Of a stretch of DNA of 64,000 nucleotides, positions 1 through 12,900 are shown in pieces. Below the pieces are notes generated by a model. That model was not told the origin of the DNA. It saw only the letters and a list, made by a program, of their open reading frames with translations, and did not search any database. This stretch comes from Hypericum androsaemum (taxonomy: Eukaryota; Streptophyta; Magnoliopsida; Malpighiales; Hypericaceae): positions 8,655,487 through 8,719,486 of the forward strand of contig OZ023181.1 in assembly GCA_963995505.1 (NCBI GenBank), given 5' to 3'. Each line of letters opens with the position of its first letter. The first letter of the stretch is position 1. Position numbers and translations under genes: made by a program.

Positions 1-508
1 TTTAAGGTAATTCAGTTAATATGGTTAAATTTATTCGGTCGTACTAGAATTAATGAAGAAGTTATTTCTAATTAAATCTTTGCCTACTTCGCTTGAATTT
101 CGATGATAACGAATCATATCTCATTTTCCATATTCAATTGGTCAACTCCTAACCCTTGCGAAAATAGAAAAACCATGTTTGGGAGGGAAACAAAATTTGA
201 TGTTGTCTAAAGCCCGAAATGTCTGAAATTTAGGCCAATTCGGCTAAATTGAATTTCACCAAAAAACATGGTTTAGTATGTGACCTGAACCGGCTATTTC
301 CCTACGAGTGTGTGATTGTCACTAAACTGCAGGTAGCCCTGCATTTCTGCTTTCCGTGGAAATGGAAGTTCGAATAGGCGATATTTGCATTGATCCTCCG
401 CGGATTTTTTTCGAGCCGGAACTTTGAAATTAGTACTCAGCGGTAAGCAAAATTCCATATTCTAATAGTAGATCATACTTATGGAGTGGAATATTATATC
501 ATGTGCAG
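1..508. other. Non-coding sequence, probably intron upstream of the SEP2-like exon
   Basis: No coding frame is supportable here. A GTAAGC donor-like site at 443 would leave only a 66-bp intron, and the phase-0 frame ending there has a stop three codons upstream, so I do not call an exon. The stretch is AT-rich and most easily read as intron or 5' flank of the partial gene. Confidence 0.4.
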
Positions 509-778
509 ATCGTGTTCGCTGCGACGTTGACGACGGAGTTCGTGACTGGAAACTCCGTGTTTAGCAAGATGGACTTGCAAGGCATCGAAGAAGCGGTCGG
601 CGTGTGCTTGGGAGCTGCTACTACTGCTGCGTTTTTCGCGTGGATCTCCAGTGCTCGCAACAGGGTAGGCCGCATTTTCACCATTACCTGCAACTCGTTC
701 ATCGATTCGCTCATCGACGAGATCGTTGATGGCCTTTTCTATGATACTGAACTCGATGACTGGTCTGATGATGTCTGA
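509..778 (+). CDS. Terminal exon of a light-harvesting-like (SEP2-type) chloroplast protein, partial
   Basis: An open frame of 89 codons begins right after a TGTGCAG acceptor (AG at 507-508, phase 0) and ends at TGA 776-778. There is no ATG near its start, so it is an internal-to-last exon; its 5' exon lies outside the window or is not recognisable. The peptide starts with a hydrophobic stretch followed by TEFVTGNSVF, which resembles the E-x-x-TG motif of light-harvesting-like helices. A second hydrophobic segment follows (AVGVCLGAATTAAFFAW) and then a soluble acidic tail ending DDWSDDV. Stress-enhanced and other LHC-like proteins sit in the thylakoid membrane and are induced by high light. 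I assign SEP2 partly from the motif and partly from gene order, because Arabidopsis SEP2 (At2g21970, from memory) precedes a DUF617 gene and PROPEP6. The family call is moderate; that the exon codes is more certain. Confidence 0.6.
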   Translation: MVFAATLTTEFVTGNSVFSKMDLQGIEEAVGVCLGAATTAAFFAWISSARNRVGRIFTITCNSFIDSLIDEIVDGLFYDTELDDWSDDV

Positions 779-3632
779 AATAGTCGGACTACTTCATCGG
801 GTAGTGTAATTTTGATACGGGCAAATAGGTTGCGCTTGCCATTCTGAGGTACTACAATGAATGTATATAAATGCCATCCTCAGATATATGTTGAATTGTA
901 AGATACGGGTTTCTGCTTGAAATGTTATCAACCGGTCGGCGCTGTTTTGCGGGCTGTTCCCTATGTACTATGTAGGATGAATGTTCGCTATAGTTTTTAT
1001 CGGTGAAATTTTTTTTTGAAACGGTTTTCAGAGTCAGAGCACTATCGATATCGATCTCTATTTATGGACCGTTCTCTTTAATGATATCTTTTACAAATGA
1101 ATCCAAGACTTTCTTAATTGAAATCAAATTTTTATCATTTGAAAAAACTCTCAACTCCATTGATAATGGTCGCTATAGTTTCGTCTTCATATGAACGATG
1201 TGTTTGGATGGCATAGTTAGAGGAATGAAGTAGAATAATATTTTTTTATAAGTAAAATTTTATTAATCATAATAATATATACAAAGTTACATCTTAACGA
1301 GTGTAGAATTCTTCAGGATGAGGTTGCCAACCCATACCTCAGTAAAAAATCGAGATAAAACCCAATGAGAAAAAATTTCGATAGGAAAAAAAAGTACTCG
1401 AGTTGGCAAGCATTCTACACTCAATTTCTCCTAGGTCGTCTAGTTACAAATTAGACCAAATAATTACACCGTGATACAATAATTCAAATTAATTATACAT
1501 CCTCTTCATCCTGAAGCCAGTCCCTATGAAGAGGAGTTGATCGATTGAAGCATTAAGATGACATCCTGCCTCCGAAACACAGTGGGACGTCTTGGTCCAT
1601 GACAGCCATCCTGAATCTTGTAGATGGTGGAATGCAAAAATTGGTCTAATTATCTTGTTAGGATAGGAAAAAATTATAGAGCGTGAGAGAGTTTCCTAGC
1701 ATCGAAACACAACAATATTGTTCAATTAATTCTCTTGTAATTGATGGGTAAAAATTACTATTAGAATGATAACATATCCCTACTTATTCACAATTACCCA
1801 TTTATAATTTTAGTCAATTTTGAGTAAGGGGAGGGTATTATTAGAATTTAATTGCTGATTTGTTGGTCAAAGACGGTTGACTAGTCTGAATATGACGATC
1901 ACATAAAAATTGAATGAATAAGTACATTTTACAAATTACCAAGACATATCAGTTGACTACAATACAGAACCAAAAACAAAGAAAAAGGCATCCTACCGGA
2001 AAAAAAAACGCAAAACATAATTTGCTCTACTTTATGGTTGCATTATAGTCTCGATTTTCTATTACTCCATATTCATCTAAGCAAATATGTAAAAGATTAT
2101 CAACTATGTCCAGTAGCAATAGCGCATGTTAATTAGATAATTGAGTATTTTTAGATTATTTTTGGGAACTGATTAGTACCTAAAACTTAAGAGTACTACT
2201 GCTATAATGTACTCATGTACATATGCCGATTTTTTTTTGAGTTATAAATTTTACTCATAAAAAAATTATCAATTGCTTGGATGTAGTCGCTACAGTGCTA
2301 ATTATTCCGGACGATTACGGCCTATGGTCGCTATATAATTCGTTGAAGATGCAGCATGCACCGGTCCAATTTTTTTTTTAGTAAGTGATATGCATTAAAA
2401 AATGGGGAGAACCCCAGTAGCTGTTGCAACTTATACAACCGAACAAAATCAGAGGAATTTACAATAGCATCTGCTGCTTCTAGTTAGGAGCCAGAGAATC
2501 CAAAAATAGCATTACATCTTGTCCCACTAGGTCTTTAATTGAATTGGATCATAGTAACCATTTTTTGATCCCTACCATTAGGCTAGTCAATCAATTGGGC
2601 CTTTTGATTTGGTACCCACAACAAACTAAAATCATGAATCAAGGTTGTTAGGATCTAGAATTAACTATTGGAATCTTAGGATTTTACGATTCACCATGAG
2701 CAAAACGAGTTGGAGCCTGTGCAAGATCGGGAGTCAAGTTGGATCAGTGGGATCTGAGTGATAACTCCTGAGATCCTAAGATTTACGAGTTGGAGCCGTG
2801 AGATGTTTCACAACGTTTCCAGAGGAGAGAGAGAAGGATAAGGGGTTATCCTTTGTTTAATATTTTAATAATATTTGTTATCCATATAACTATACTTCTT
2901 TTACTGTGTAGACCAAAACACAAAAAATACTATACTTTGTTTAATATTTTTTAATAATATTTGTTATTCGGATAACTATTGATTGACTAAAATATTTAAA
3001 AAGACACGATTGATAATTGTTGAGCCCAAAAATTAATAATCAAATTTATATTAATTAATATATCTGAAATTAATATTTTTAGAGTTATTTAAATCCATAT
3101 TTTCATCCTACCAAATTTTTGCCACTTATTTCTTTTACATCAATTTTGATATTTATTTTATTTTCTTTATTGCTCATCAAACCACATTATGTAATACATA
3201 TATATATGTAGTGGATTACCATTAAAATATGTATTGAACTGAGATTTTTGTGTATAAATTTATGAAGAAAAACTGGTCATTAGTGAAAAAAGTTTATAAA
3301 AAGGTTATTAATCTTAATTATTTCTATAATTTTGTCTATTTGGAGTATCTTACGATCCGTGTTACCATCCTATGATCTACACTTGACAACGTTGCCCTAA
3401 ATAGCCTATTTTTGGAAGATAAGCACAAATAGATGATTCATGAACCAAAAAAATTGTCCTATTTTTGGCATTAAATAACAAGTCAAAGCACCAACTAAAA
3501 CCTCTGAATAGGCTGAAAAATAGGATCCACAAGGCCAACCAAGAATCATGGCTAGCCCCAAACCTTTTCCTTTACCCACAAGTTATCTTGCACCAAACTA
3601 ACACCTTTCCAACCCCTTTGGTTCTCTCCACC
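779..3632. other. Intergenic, AT-rich; contains poly-T-headed retroelement-like fragments
   Basis: No gene is visible. At 1241 a run of T followed by ATAAGTAAAATTTTATTAAT begins a stretch that looks like the 3' end of a minus-strand poly-A retroelement. The same start recurs at about 14786 and 15921. Another T-run starts at about 2370. The remainder to 3632 is AT-rich with no supported feature, and the last 200 bases are probably promoter and 5' leader of the MIZ1-like gene. Confidence 0.4.
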
Positions 3633-3633
3633 T

Positions 3634-3653
3634 TCTCTCTCTCTCTCTCTCTC
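3634..3653 (+). repeat. (CT)10 microsatellite in 5' leader
   Basis: A pure CT run ends about 50 bases upstream of the ATG of the MIZ1-like gene. Pyrimidine-rich CT tracts are common in plant core promoters and 5' UTRs, so it may mark the leader. No clear TATA box was identified. Confidence 0.8.
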
Positions 3654-3702
3654 ACGGCCGTCTCCCCTTGCCGGTTGGTTGATGTAAATCCGGCGTCCAG
3701 TG

Positions 3703-4437
3703 ATGGGGGAGCCAACGCCAAGAAGCAGCGCGGCCTCCTCGTACGACTCGTCGGGAACCCCGTCGCCTCCGCCACTTCCGTCGCGTAAGAACCTGACCCT
3801 CGTCCAGCCTCCTCAAAAGAAGCACAAGCACAGGTCGAAAGCAATGCGCGTGTTCCGCTCCGTGTTCCGGTCCCTCCCCATAATAACCCCGGCATGCAAG
3901 TTCCCGGCCCTCCCACCGGACGGCCAGCGTGGCGCGTTCTCGGGGACTCACGTGACGGGGACGTTGTTCGGGTACCGAAAAAGCCGGGTGAGCCTGTGCA
4001 TACAGGAGAGCCCCAAGTGCCTGCCCTCCCTGGTCGTGGAGTTGGCCATGCAAACCCTAGCATTGCAGAAGGAGCTGGGGTCCGGGATGGTGAGGATCGC
4101 GCTCGAATGCGAGAAGCGGCCGGAGAAGGACAAGACCCGGCTCTACGACGAGCCGCTGTGGACCATGTACTGCAACGGGAAGAAGAACGGGTACGGGGTG
4201 AGGAGGGAGGCAACGGAGGAGGACTTGAACGTGATGGAGTTGCTTAAGGCTGTGTCTATGGGGGCCGGGGTTTTGCCCGGGAATACGGAGACCGAGGGCC
4301 AGGACGGGGAGCTGGCCTACATGAGGGCCCATTTCGATCGGGTCGTTGGCTCCAAAGATTCCGAGACCTTGTACATGCTAAGCCCAGATGGGAATAATGG
4401 GCCTGAGCTTAGTATTTTCTTCGTGAGGATTGGGTGA
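3703..4437 (+). CDS. MIZU-KUSSEI 1-like protein (DUF617)
   Basis: This is an intronless gene of 244 residues with ATG at 3703 and TGA at 4435-4437. The codon before it is GTG, so the frame appears open one codon earlier, but the first ATG is 3703. Residues 1-50 are Ser/Pro-rich and basic. The DUF617 core runs from about residue 50 (KAMRVFRSVFRSLPII) to the end. It includes GTHVTGTLFGYRKSRVSLCIQ, LPSLVVELAMQT, GMVRIALECEK, LWTMYCNGKKNGYGVRRE and the C-terminal LYMLSPDGNNGPELSIFFVRIG. These match the plant-specific family of MIZ1, a root hydrotropism protein associated with the cytoplasmic face of the ER and with auxin levels. Single-exon structure and about 240 residues are typical. The coding region is GC-rich against AT-rich flanks. 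Which paralogue it is cannot be told here; synteny suggests the counterpart of Arabidopsis At2g21990. Confidence 0.95.
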   Translation: MGEPTPRSSAASSYDSSGTPSPPPLPSRKNLTLVQPPQKKHKHRSKAMRVFRSVFRSLPIITPACKFPALPPDGQRGAFSGTHVTGTLFGYRKSRVSLCIQESPKCLPSLVVELAMQTLALQKELGSGMVRIALECEKRPEKDKTRLYDEPLWTMYCNGKKNGYGVRREATEEDLNVMELLKAVSMGAGVLPGNTETEGQDGELAYMRAHFDRVVGSKDSETLYMLSPDGNNGPELSIFFVRIG

Positions 4438-4796
4438 TTTGTGTAGATTGATTTAGGCGGAGGAGGGAGTTGAAGGATTTTAGATCAATTAATTTCGAAG
4501 CTAGATTGAAATAGAAGAGAATTGGGCCTGTTAACGTCCATCGTACCTGTATTTTACTTTCTCCCTTTTTTCTCTATCACGTATAAAGTGAATAACTAGT
4601 CTTTCTTACTATGCCTTTTTCATCGCACCCCAAGAAGATTCGAGAACTATCGGATTTTATATTGAGATAGTACTTCTAATATTTCATTTGTAATTGATAA
4701 TTCTTTAACAACTTTAAATTTCTTACTTCTGATTTCAAGACTGAGTAGTTTGTCGATGCCGTTTCTTGTTTTTTATGCTAAATATTCAGACAGTTT

Positions 4797-4917
4797 TTTT
4801 TTTGGTGAGATTTAAATTGTTTCTACAATTTCGGATCTTAGATGGTCATGGGATTCGATCCTCCCACCTCGTGTTTAAGGACTGACACCGTATCCATCAG
4901 ACCATACATGAGTTGGT
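4797..4917 (-). mobile_element. SINE with 16-bp target-site duplications
   Basis: The 16-bp sequence AATATTCAGACAGTTT occurs at 4781-4796 and again at 4918-4933. The 121 bases between them start with a poly-T run, the poly-A tail of a minus-strand element. On the minus strand there is a polymerase III box A-like TGGTCTGATGG (4894-4904) and a box B-like GGATCGAATCCC (about 4850-4861), spaced as in tRNA-derived SINEs. Intact long duplications argue for a fairly recent insertion. Confidence 0.85.
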
Positions 4918-4933
4918 AATATTCAGACAGTTT

Positions 4934-7786
4934 GATTCGCCAAAATTGTGATTCTCGTAGCAAATGGCCAATTATTTTACAAGATCAAGTGACTTAATTA
5001 GGCCTTATGCATAAACTTCATTAAAAAACTCAATTACAAACGTGGACAACGATGGATTGAAACACCCTCCAACTATTACACTTCCTCGATATTTAAAGAA
5101 TGGGAAATTATGCTCAGGCCATACCTTGGGTTCTTAGGTTTCCGAAAATTATTTTACCGTCTTCCGTATTTAATTTTATACTATTTCTGCGTTCCTATCA
5201 TCGGAATATGTCATTTTCTTACTAAAATATATTATTTTCTTCGACTACCATTGAAAATTAATTAAAGATTCAAAATTTGATATGCGAAACTAAACTGAAC
5301 ACTTTTTTGTAAGAATAATTAACAGATTCTTTGTTTAACTAAAATAAAAGGTTAATTCGTACAAAAGAATTTTAGGATCTGCAATTAGCAGATTCTAACA
5401 GTTGAGAATTTTAGGATCTCCAACCTCAACCATCTATGGACTTCGATCCCTACTTCCAACCCCAAAATTAGGGATGAACCCTTATTTCAAAATTAGGGAA
5501 TTTTCTCCCCAACCCCAAGCCCAAGGAAAATTAACGAAGGATGGCGAAGGACCCATGCAAAACGGAAAAATTAGCAGCAGCTTCGGCCGCTTCTCGACGA
5601 TGTCATTAGCAAAACGAGAAAACTTGGCGGTGGTGGGACCCATGGAAGACGAGGACGACAACTTCTACAGAAGTAACGGTGACAATGACGACATCCCTGT
5701 CCATCCATGAATTTGGTTTAGATTGGGGTTAAAAAATTGGGGCTTTTAGGTCAACGTCACAGATTGAGGTGGCTTAGTTTAGTTGCTGGGGGAATTAGTT
5801 TGGTTGGTGTGGGAGATCGTTAGAGGAGTTTAATGAGAGATCAATTTATTTCTAATTCGAATTGGAATATTCAAAATCAGGATTATTCAAATTTTATTTA
5901 TTTTTAGTTAGTTTTGATTCTTAGTTATGATTTTCACTGAGTTTTAGTTAAAGTTGAAGGTTGAAAGAAGAAGATAAAGTGGGAGAAAGAGAAGGGGAAA
6001 AGAAAGATTTTCTTTTTGTTTTTTAACAAGGACAGAAATTTTAGTCTTTTCAAATTCACCAGAAAAAATGACATGTTCCTGCAACAGGGACTCGAGAGTA
6101 GGGTAAAACCAAATAAAGGGGACGGTAAAATAATTTTATAAAATCTAGGCAATCGACGGCTAGAGCAACCATACTATAGTGACATGAGCGTAATTTTTCC
6201 TTCAAAGAATTCTAGTCTTAAAAATATATTTTATCATGTTTGATTTGTTATTTTCTATTAATTATACTCATTTTAAAAAAATTATGGATCCATGAATTCG
6301 GAACAGATTTTTTTCTGTTTCTACATATCTAAACCTGAATCTAAAATATTTAAGAATATGCTCTGTCTGGATCAAAATCTAGATCTACAATCAAGCAAGT
6401 ATATTTATATCGATCCTATGAATCTTCCGCTCGACTTATTTATAAATAAAACTGCAAAACACTAGATGTAAGCCACACATTCTTTTAATAATTTTTTACA
6501 TAAACTACAAATTACTGTACCGAGTTGGGCCTTTTACGAATATTTACATAAACTATTAATTTTTTCAAGAAAATGCTAACACACTGTTATCTTAGAAATA
6601 AACGGCTCAAGTTTGTTTGCCGGCAGGACACGTCAAAACGCACGTGGTAACACTAGTGTTTCTTTTGCGGAGTAAATATAGTTTTAAGATGTTCAGTCAA
6701 GTGATAAAATTTTCTCAAATTCCTTAGAAAAAATACCTCTAAAAATTATTAAATTGAAAATTACAAAAATAAAATCATAATATGTAAATATTACAAGGGT
6801 GGGAGAAATACGTTTTTATATATATTTTTGATTTTTTTGAATATTTTTATCAAACAATTTTACAGGATATCAATAAACGAAGTGTTTGTCACTTGATCTA
6901 ACGGCTTGAAATTACAAAATAGTGATACAAAAATTTGTAAAATTATGGGATACTAAAATAAGTTTTGTGACACACCTTGAAATTTTTTTTAGGAAATTAC
7001 TTTTTGTGAAATTACTATTTTTTAAGAGTTCATCTTGAGAGAAAAAGAGGAACATCTTGTTAATATGGATACTATAGTTAAATTATTTAAATATTTTCTT
7101 AACATATCTTAATGATGTATCATAACTTATGTATAAATTATTTTTGGTTTAGACACAAAAAATTAAAATTCAAACAATTAGACACATTCAATTTTATTCA
7201 ACCTTACAAAATTTTACTAAACAAAATGTTGAAAGCGAAAGAGAAAACTCTAATAGTTTCCATTAAATTCCACGGACCACAACAACTATATATTATTGTA
7301 CCGACATAACCTATTTATTTTTATAGAAAATGCTAACACGCTCTTATCTTTTTGTTTCTACATCTGTGTGAATACTATTATATCTATTAATTTAAATTCG
7401 AGTCGATAAAATTTTAATAAATTAAAAAAATTAACAAATATCAAATACTGATTTACGTTAGTTATTCAAATTTGACATCTATTAATAAAACTAAATCAAA
7501 TTTGGTAAATATTATCTTAGAAATAATACAAAGCGACAAACCATCAACAGCCCCAAAAAAAAAATCGCCCCTCTAAAATTTCTATCCTTTTCAAAGTTTT
7601 CATCTCTCTCTCTCTCTCTCTCTCTCTTCCTTCCTGGTCTTCTACCCCACCGGCCACCTCCCAACCCTCTCACGCCGCCCAGCCCACAAAGGCACCTACC
7701 ATTCCAATCAAGTCCTTCCCGAGTCCAACCTGGTGCTACTCTCTCTCTCTCTCTCTCTCTCTCTTCGCAATTAATAATAACCACCC
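4934..7786. other. Intergenic, AT-rich, no supported gene
   Basis: An open frame of about 100 codons at 5402-5710 contains Asp/Asn-rich, low-complexity sequence with no recognised domain, and I do not call it a gene. The rest is AT-rich. Two CT microsatellites (7603-7626, 7739-7764) lie at the right end and probably belong to the leader of the gene starting at 7787. Confidence 0.5.
7739..7764 (+). repeat. (CT)13 microsatellite upstream of start codon
   Basis: A CT run ends 22 bases before the ATG at 7787, with a second shorter run at 7603-7626. Both are likely part of the transcribed leader or core promoter of the small membrane protein gene. Confidence 0.75.
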
Positions 7787-9930
7787 ATGCTCGACGAGAT
7801 AGCCCTAATAGAGGTCCCCTGGCTTATATGGATCCAAATCCTGGTTCTGTTGCTCCTCATCCTTCTCCTCTTGGGCTTCACCCTCTTCGATCCCTCCCCC
7901 GCCGCCGCCGGCCCTTCCTCCTCGTCTTCCGGCCACTTCTCCGGTTGCTCCTATCTTGATCCGGTCAGTGATCGCAAAGTCTCCGCCAGTTGCCACCACT
8001 ATAGCCAGGTACGTTACCACCTCAAATGGATTTTCTTTTCTTTTAATTAATAATTTTTGAGACTTTGTGAGTGATTGATTCTTTCTGTGAAGTGGCCCGA
8101 TCTTGATTTCCGTAAAATCTCTTCTACATCCACGTCACACGTTTATTTTCCTCTTCTAGAAATTTCCCGCTGTTCACCTTGTATCTGGTTGGAATTATCA
8201 ATTATCAATTACTATTAATATTATATTATTATTATTATTATTTGTTCAATCGAATTGGTGTCTGTAGATGAAACGATTTACATCGATTTAATTTAACCGT
8301 TCGATCTGTTGTTATATGAAAATAGGCTTCCGGGAAGTTATATAGGGACTTTCGCTATTTGAAGTTTTCTTCATAACCGTCTACATTTAACGACTAATCC
8401 AGATTCGAGTACGTCGTAATTGCATAACCGTCCAACTTCTTGGGCCAACTTTATGCTGTCTGGGGAGGTAAGTAAAACGTCCTATAGAGCAAGCGCCCAT
8501 TGGTTAGGTCTAATCCTTTTAGGATACGTTATCTTTTCCTTCCCCTTTCTTCCCTTTACTTGAAAGTTTTGTGGTTGAAACTTAAAGCAAAGAGTCATCT
8601 GATGCATTTGCTTTGGTCAACGGGGTTTGCTGTCCACCTCGCCGACCAATCTATCTTGTGGTGATCAGATTCTTACCTTTTCTGCCTGGTTTTACGTAAT
8701 TATACGCCACCATTTTTGTCTTGAATCCCTACTACTTTCCGGCTCGTGAATCGGAAAGTGTTTGTTGATGTATTACATAAGATTTCAATACGCATCTGTT
8801 CATTCGAAGCAGATTCATTTAAAAGGATTTACCTGCAGGTGGCATGAATCTCTGCGCTGAATGGATTTTGGATGCGAAAGTGCTTGTGATTTGTTTTTGC
8901 TGAACTAGGCCAGATAGTGATCATTGTCGTGCTCTGTTTAAAAGATCTTGTTAAGGATTGGGTAAAATTGTTTATTGCAGCATTACCGAAAATTTTCTAC
9001 TGGTATAGGGTCGAGGCAGTATGAACATGAGCAGATTAAAACAAGAGAATAGGGGGCCCGGCGCAGAGGGCAAGAGGGCAAGCATAGTTATAGATGAATG
9101 ATAACGTGGATGTTTACTCATTCTTTTGGAATCATTTCCTTAGACAGGCATTATTAAATGAAAGTGCTTATCTGTATGATTTTATTTTATTTGACAATGT
9201 CCTGGAACTCAACATCTAGTTAGATGTGACCCCCACCACCTAGCAACTATCTGGGCACTAATAAACTTCTGGGATAAGACGGTGAAATAGACGGGAGCAA
9301 AGTATTAGCTAATAGTTATTCCATCTCAGTTGCTCTCCTTGGCAGATGGAATTTCTTGGTTCAAAAGTGGGAATTGTGGGACAATGGTTTAGATGATCTC
9401 GTAATTATGTGATTTACTGATGCGTTCCCAGTTTGGCCCGACTTCTATTTGACCACCGTCATTGAGCCTTACCAATCTGTTGGACACGCAATGCAATAGC
9501 TATAGCTGTAGGATATGAAGGGTGAGGAAACCATACCGGAACAAGAGGCTACATGCTTGTTTGATCTGTTGATGATAGTGTTCTATCTCATTTAGACGGC
9601 ATAGATTAGGATGTGTCTTGCCAATCGTGTTACGGCATAGATTAGGCTACATGCAATGTCTGTGCCGGCAGCGGAAACTCATTGGGTCACTGAATTTTTC
9701 AGGTAGGTGAGAATTGCAGTATAAAGGGGGAGATAGCACCATCAACAGCTAGGAGAACAGTCGCGGAAGATAACCCAGAAAGGGACCGGGGAGCAGCAAC
9801 AGACGCGAGTCACCTGGATCTCCACCCTTGCAACTATTTCAAGATTGCTAAGCTTGCTTTCCTCAAGTGTTTAGGCTTAGAGTGCTTATACGAGAAGTCT
9901 TCGAGCTTGGAACGGAACAAGGAAAGATGA
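7787..9930 (+). CDS. Small single-pass membrane protein with C-terminal LKCLG motif, two exons
   Basis: Exon 1 is 7787-8008 (74 codons) and ends CAG before GTACGT. Exon 2 is 9703-9930, after an AG acceptor at 9701-9702 in a TGAATTTTTCAG context. The intron is in phase 0, and the joined protein has 149 residues. Residues about 10-34 (VPWLIWIQILVLLLLILLLLG) form a strong membrane segment close to the N terminus. A Ser/Pro/Ala-rich linker follows. Exon 2 ends with HPCNYFKIAKLAFLKCLGLE and a basic tail. I recognise the layout, an N-terminal helix plus HPC-Y-F and FLKCLG near the end, as a plant-specific family of unknown function. The LKCLG motif also occurs in the PROPEP gene 4 kb downstream on the same strand. 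Function is unknown, and I infer a membrane-anchored protein with a cytosolic C-terminal motif. Confidence 0.75.
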
Positions 9931-12900
9931 GACACTGTTTTGCACTTTATTCTTTCGTCCAGAATCCCCGCAGACTGTGAATATAATTGAGAATGGATGT
10001 ACAGCAATAACCAGGGAGTACGAGAAGCACAAGGTTATCAACTTGTTAAAAAAATGTGACAATTTGTCACATTGGAAAGGGCCCACATTATTCGACACCC
10101 ACTTTTATCTATTTGTTGGTTGTGGAACTAGTGTAGCCTATTGTATATTTTTTTTTATAAAAATCAACAACCATTGCTAGAACTGGGCTGGAATTTTGCA
10201 GTATCAATGTTTAAAAAAAATGCGGACCAACGATCGTTCATTTGGGTTGGATCAACCCAAAATTCAGAGGATGGTCCAACTAATCGACCTAGTTGGACTA
10301 TTATTAGTTAATCTGGCTGGAGCGGTTTGTGAAGATTTAATTGACCATTATTTATAGAGAAAATGGCTTATAAAATTTTGTTAGATTAAATAAGACTAGA
10401 TTAATATTTTGGTTTGTAAATAAAAAATTTGTAACTAAATATAAGACTACCCACGCAACTCATCAAATCCAGGTCACGGAATAAATTATTAATTTCTCTC
10501 TCTCCATACCCAATTCCTACCCAATCCAATCCACTTACATATTTTTTACCCGCAAAAGCAACCCAGTTTACAGAATAAACAATTAATTTCTCTCTCATCC
10601 ACATATTATCTACTCTGATTTGTTTAGATTAAAATTATATATTACGAAAATAATTATATTTTCAATAATACGATTAAATATTGTGATTAAGTCATAAAAT
10701 TACAAAAGTAAAAATTGGAATGCTAAATTAGATAAAAATAATTTAAGGTACAAATGATAAATTACGAATATGAAAATTTCATATTACAAATACAGAAATT
10801 TTAAATTACATAATTAATTATCGTTTCTAACCATAATAGAAATAATATAATAGAGATAATTTATAAGAAGAGATTATGTAGTGAAAGAAGAGAGAATTTT
10901 AGATGGTATATGAAAATATGTTAACATTGGACTCTATTTATAGAGATACAAAATTAATTTTTTTAAATTTATTGCTAAAGATAAGCTAACCACAAAAATA
11001 TTATCCGAATAAATCTATTTTTACGAATAATATTATGCCAAGTAAAAATAACTAGATAGTTAGATAAATAATATAAAAAAAGTCAACCAATCCGCTCGAC
11101 CGAGCGGAAATCATTAAACACCAATTTTTTTAATAATAAAATAATAGTCTAACTAGCATAATTATTTTTTATTCATACGCCGGACAGGGACCTAGAGATA
11201 GCGGTACCATGATAAGAGAAACTCCATGACTAATAATCGGCTAAAATAGATCATCTCAACTTATAATTGGACGATAGTGTAGAAATGAATCTAGACAAAT
11301 TTATCATTAGTTCTAGGTAGACATGGCATTACAAGTTTTCTATGACACACTTGAGATGGTTTGAATAAAAAAATTGCAAACGAAGCAGTTAGGATTCGGG
11401 TGTTAATTCGGTGGTTCCATTTTCACAGGGCCCATTGAAATCGGCCAATGCTCCTGAAACAATAATCTTGGTGAATTTTTTTTATACGAACGTTTTTCTT
11501 TATAATATTTCTATATTTGAAAGTTTTAAATTCAAAATATTTTCAAGTGAATTCATAATCCACCAATTTGTATCAACCCTTCTTATTACTATACTCTTTA
11601 AATATTGGAAGAGGGAGGAGGGATGACAATTTGGGGCTGCGAGTGGCCACGTCGGCAATAATAGTTGAAATTCCCGTAAATGGATGACCAACAGAGAAAT
11701 TTATTTTTGGTGACTAGAGATAGAATAATATTAGACATACTTATTTGTTCTATCTGTCTAATTTTTTATTTGTTATGTGTAATAGTTTAGTCTGAAATTT
11801 TGTTAAAGATAAAATTATCCTTCATGATAACAAAAGAGAATATGTATTAATCCGGGTAAAATCGATTAGTGCAGTTACATCAAGAAATATTGTACCATAA
11901 AAATGAATTCCTTGCATGAAAAAATCAATATCAAAACTAAATTCTTAAAAAAATCCATACAAATTTGGATCTTTGAAGTTACATTACGAATATTTTTAAT
12001 ATATCATCAATGTAAATTGGCAAATATGTATTTTTTTGTAAAGATATAAGTATTATTAAGAACCTTTGGTACATGTACAGTGTACAACAAAGTTGTGTGA
12101 TGAATTTTTTTATAAATATACAAATATAGAAATATTTAAATCCGAATTTAAAAAAATTTTGTATATGAGACCCGAAAATCATAGATTAAAGAAAATGATT
12201 AGCCTTGGGTTGAATTTGGTGAAGAAATAAAAAGAAAAGAGTTTATGGTAATATGATAAAAATATATCACAAGATATTTCTGTACTTGAACACAAGTTTC
12301 TATCCCATGGAAATAAATGGGACAAAAAATTGGGAGTGGATTTGGACAAACTTCCAATTTTGTCCCGTCAATTTTTTGCTCCAAAAATAGGCTTGGACAA
12401 AAATCATTGTCTAGTCCTGTCCAAGTCATGAAAACAAACGCAACTTCTAAGTCGGAGTCTTACTTGAATAATCTATAATGTACAAAAGTGTCAATTGAGA
12501 TTAGAATTGTTTATTCTATTTAGCTTTAAAATATAAATTAATTCAAAATATTTTCTGGTTATTACTAATTTTTTTATTTAATCACTCTCAATAACAAATC
12601 TCTATATCATTTGAAAAAAATGGTCTGTTATATCTGAATCGGACTATCTAATCAAATGAACAGAACGATCTAATCGAATTGACCGACGGTCCAATTGCGT
12701 TGATCGTTAGTTTAACCATTCTTCGGGTTTTGGAGTTGGCCTGACCCATTATGTGTCCCGGTCGGCACACTTTTTTAAAACATTGTTGTAAACTACACAT
12801 CCTATCCTCTTGACTTTTTATTTAAAACGGTAAAATTTATTTGTTATATACATGTTACATACTAGAAATGTGAAATCTTCTCTTGCAAGGCCTCGACAAA

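Noticed and set aside
443..508. A 66-bp intron before the SEP2-like exon
   Set aside because: Too short for most plant introns, and the required frame upstream has a stop within a few codons.
5402..5710. Open frame of about 100 codons with an acidic tail
   Set aside because: Low-complexity, no domain; the frame starts at a TTG and has no supporting splice or promoter context.
7512..7784. Minus-strand frame of 90 codons with Arg-Glu repeats
   Set aside because: Generated by the two CT microsatellites upstream of the gene at 7787.
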